Positions 62,448-64,000 of a stretch of DNA of 64,000 nucleotides are shown piece by piece. Location of the stretch: positions 3,736,001-3,800,000 of the forward strand of contig NZ_CP150203.1 in assembly GCF_037969725.1 (NCBI RefSeq), written 5' to 3'. This stretch comes from Paenibacillus sp. FSL W8-0426 (GTDB lineage Bacteria > Bacillota > Bacilli > Paenibacillales > Paenibacillaceae). The first letter of the stretch is position 1. Every line of letters begins with the position of its first letter. A program made the position numbers and the translations under genes. The notes beneath the pieces were generated by a model. That model did not search any database and was not told the origin of the DNA. It was given only the letters and a program-made list of their open reading frames with translations.

Positions 62448-62846
62448 CTAAAATGTCCGTATTGCGTTTTTGTTGTATTTATGCACCAATTCTTCCCTTA
62501 GTGGACTATCTTGTCTAGTATATAAAGCATCTTCGTTTCGCCATAGATCAAACCAGGGAATGGCCTCATTCTCTACAAATAACAATATTTGATTTGCACA
62601 TCTATTTATAGAATCCTCATCTTTATGATACCTGAAGTTATAATGTATTGAATATTCATTTTTGTATCCATTTGCTTGGATTCCGTTTAAAGCTATAAAG
62701 TCCAGATCATCTAATAGAAATCGTATCCCCGTATGAACTCTATAGAAAGGACCAGATCTCAATTTATGCAGATGGATAAACTCAATTCTTTCTTCGTATA
62801 TCCTTGTATAAAAGCTCGGCTTAGTTCTAAAAAAGCCATGGGGCAA
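62448..62846 (-). CDS. DUF4304-like protein, 5' end cut by a MITE-like element
   Basis: The 132-residue frame reads like the main part of a DUF4304 protein (FYTRIYEERIEFIHLHKLRS, YSIHYNFRYHKDEDSINRCA, ENEAIPWFDLW). The TTG at 62846 is the first usable start, but the same frame is open upstream (YIRELLLPHGFF) and runs into the tip of the repeat element at 62860, so the original first ~15-20 codons appear replaced. It may be expressed from the TTG or be a pseudogene. DUF4304 proteins occur among immunity-like genes of Firmicutes. Confidence 0.6.
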   Translation of the reverse strand: MPHGFFRTKPSFYTRIYEERIEFIHLHKLRSGPFYRVHTGIRFLLDDLDFIALNGIQANGYKNEYSIHYNFRYHKDEDSINRCANQILLFVENEAIPWFDLWRNEDALYTRQDSPLREELVHKYNKNAIRTF

Positions 62847-62859
62847 TAATAATTCTCTT

Positions 62860-63090
62860 ATATAGGTTGAACCAATGATTTTTACACAGAGACACTACCG
62901 CGGTCAGAACCATCTTCCGATCGCTGTTATCCCCAGATTTCTTTGATCCCCTTTTTCAAGGGGAACATCCGGTGATCAGCCTATGCTTCCGATGCAGCTT
63001 TCTTACAGAAAGCTTTTAAGCGACCGCTTCGCTTCTCCAGATTCTTTCTGCCCTCTTCGTTATCGTGTAAATTTCCGGTTCAATCTATAT
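62860..63090. mobile_element. MITE-like repeat, full copy B (about 231 bp)
   Basis: The ends form imperfect terminal inverted repeats: ATATAGGTTGAACC...TTTTTACAC at 62860-62887 and GTGTAAA...GGTTCAATCTATAT at 63065-63090. Inside is CCCCTTTTTCAAGGGG, a hairpin, and GCGACCGCTTCGCTTCTCC. No open frame is large enough for a transposase. The left half is shared with copy A at 57241 and copy C at 63860. It fills most of the 352-base gap 62847-63198; the rest (63091-63198) shows nothing I can support. Confidence 0.7.
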
Positions 63091-63198
63091 AGTCTCTTTT
63101 TTACGAGTCCTCCATGCTTTTTCTCAGGGAATTTATCTTTCATTGCGATCATGTCCCCTTCTTCAGTGGCTCGTCTATGTCTAAATTCATGATTACTT

Positions 63199-63801
63199 TC
63201 AGAAGGAGTATCCTCCAGCATTTAAGTACTCTTGGTTCCACTCGTGTACAGGAACTGGAGTAATGCAATTCATATAATACTCCTTATACTTATCCAGCCC
63301 GAAATTAACAGAGTATGACCAGTAGAGCCTATGCATCAAATCTTTAGCTGTATGTAATGCGGTTAGTTCATAAGGCTCTAATCGTTCAAGTGGATTCGCG
63401 GGATAGATATCCGTTTCCACGATGGGATTTCCCATTCCCAAATCGCCGATTCCTGGATCAATATACACCAGATTGAATCGAGTAGAACATGAATCCGGAC
63501 GATTTCCAAAATCTTGGCTAATATAATGTTTGGGTACATCCACATCTGTTTTAGGAGCTATGGCTGCATCTTTCAATTTTTGCTATGCGGTCAACTTTAC
63601 AGCTGAATTCAACACTCGGATCACTCGAAATTCTTGAATATCCTGTAATTTAACCTCATCCCAAGCAGAGATTGAATTCTCCAAAAAGATATTAAACATG
63701 ATAATATAAGGCTTTTTGAGTAATTGAACAACTGTTGAAACTGAGTCTGTCACAGGTACAAAATAAACATCATTTTCTTTCCAGCTGAATCGATTTAACA
63801 T
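63199..63801 (-). pseudogene. Hypothetical gene interrupted by an in-frame amber codon
   Basis: Two adjacent frames (63801-63583 and 63576-63199) lie in the same reading frame, separated by TAG CAA AAA. Read through, they give one protein of about 200 residues: MLNRFSWKENDVYFVPVTDS at the start, which resembles Imm26-like immunity proteins, and a C-terminal half with YWSYSVNFGLDKYKEYYMNC. A GGGGG ribosome site precedes the ATG at 63801. A single nonsense change at 63583-63585 explains the split. A second start at TTG 63576 could still give a 125-residue product. The family is not certain. Confidence 0.6.
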
Positions 63802-63859
63802 AATGTCTGGCGCCCCCTTTAGATCCATTTTTGTAGTTGTAGAAGAGACCCTTTTCTAC

Positions 63860-64000
63860 TATATAGGTTTGAACCAATGATTTTTACACAGAGACACTAC
63901 GCGGTCAGAACCTTCTTCCGATCGCTGTTATCCCCAGATTTCTTTGATCCCCTTTTTCAAGGGGAAAATCCGGTGATAAATGCGACCGCTTCGCTTCTCC
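63860..64000. mobile_element. MITE-like repeat, copy C (runs past the window end)
   Basis: It matches copy B from its left tip (ATATAGG, with one extra T before GAACC) through GGTCAGAACC, GTTATCCCCAGATTTC and the CCCCTTTTTCAAGGGG hairpin, to GCGACCGCTTCGCTTCTCC at the window end. Compared with copy B it lacks about 38 bases after CCGGTGAT. The right terminal repeat lies beyond the window. Confidence 0.7.

Noticed and set aside
1..64000. CRISPR array, rRNA or tRNA genes
   Set aside because: No regularly spaced short repeats and no recognisable tRNA or rRNA sequence were seen on either strand; a covariance-model scan was not possible here.

Overview
The window looks like chromosomal DNA of a Paenibacillus-type Gram-positive soil or plant-associated bacterium. 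This is inferred from YesM/YesN two-component pairs, CUT1-type sugar importers with no ATPase of their own, a secreted protein with three SLH domains, strong AGGAGG ribosome sites with frequent TTG/GTG starts, and intrinsic terminators. I found no rRNA, tRNA, CRISPR array or phage genes.

Layout. (1) 1-1383: the 3' part of a proline-rich surface protein. (2) 1548-22514: seventeen minus-strand genes with short gaps or overlaps and no visible internal terminator. From the promoter end they are an XRE-cupin regulator, YesN, YesM, a sugar-type ABC importer (binding protein and two permeases), an M24 Xaa-Pro peptidase, a complete hydroxyproline catabolic set (D-hydroxyproline dehydrogenase subunits, 4-hydroxyproline 2-epimerase, a divergent proline-racemase paralog, a DapA-like deaminase, a semialdehyde dehydrogenase), a secreted metzincin-like protease with carbohydrate-binding modules, and a GH127 beta-L-arabinofuranosidase. 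Read together, this is a candidate locus for using hydroxyproline-rich, arabinosylated plant cell-wall glycoproteins such as extensins. It would join protein cleavage, arabinose removal and hydroxyproline oxidation to 2-oxoglutarate. This is the most interesting part of the window.

(3) 22683-33656: an OmpR-type response regulator with its kinase, and a Bce/Yxd-like ABC transporter with YxeA and an M1-type peptidase. Between the two lies an AT-rich insert (VanZ-RDD protein, TetR, two SMR subunits) flanked by 67-bp direct repeats that each carry the same terminator. Three response-regulator-like direct repeats precede the ABC genes. (4) 33769-37548: a sigma factor, a DUF4179-type anti-sigma factor and two secreted paralogs of the anti-sigma outer domain. 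(5) 37817-43992: a 2034-residue SLH-anchored metallophosphoesterase with lamin-tail domains.

(6) 44150-57208: a second glycan locus with a DUF5107-TPR protein, two AraC regulators, two GH2 glycosidases and an Lpl-type importer. (7) 57241-64000: a looser accessory stretch with a PadR-CPBP pair, a metallo-beta-lactamase-fold hydrolase, a Ser/Cys-rich membrane protein, a SUKH-like and a DUF4304-like protein, two decayed genes (a fabZ remnant and a gene split by an in-frame amber codon), and three copies of a MITE-like repeat, one of which truncates the DUF4304-like gene.

Many starts given here are shorter than the longest open frame because a clear Shine-Dalgarno sequence selects an internal ATG, GTG or TTG. 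These choices are stated per gene.
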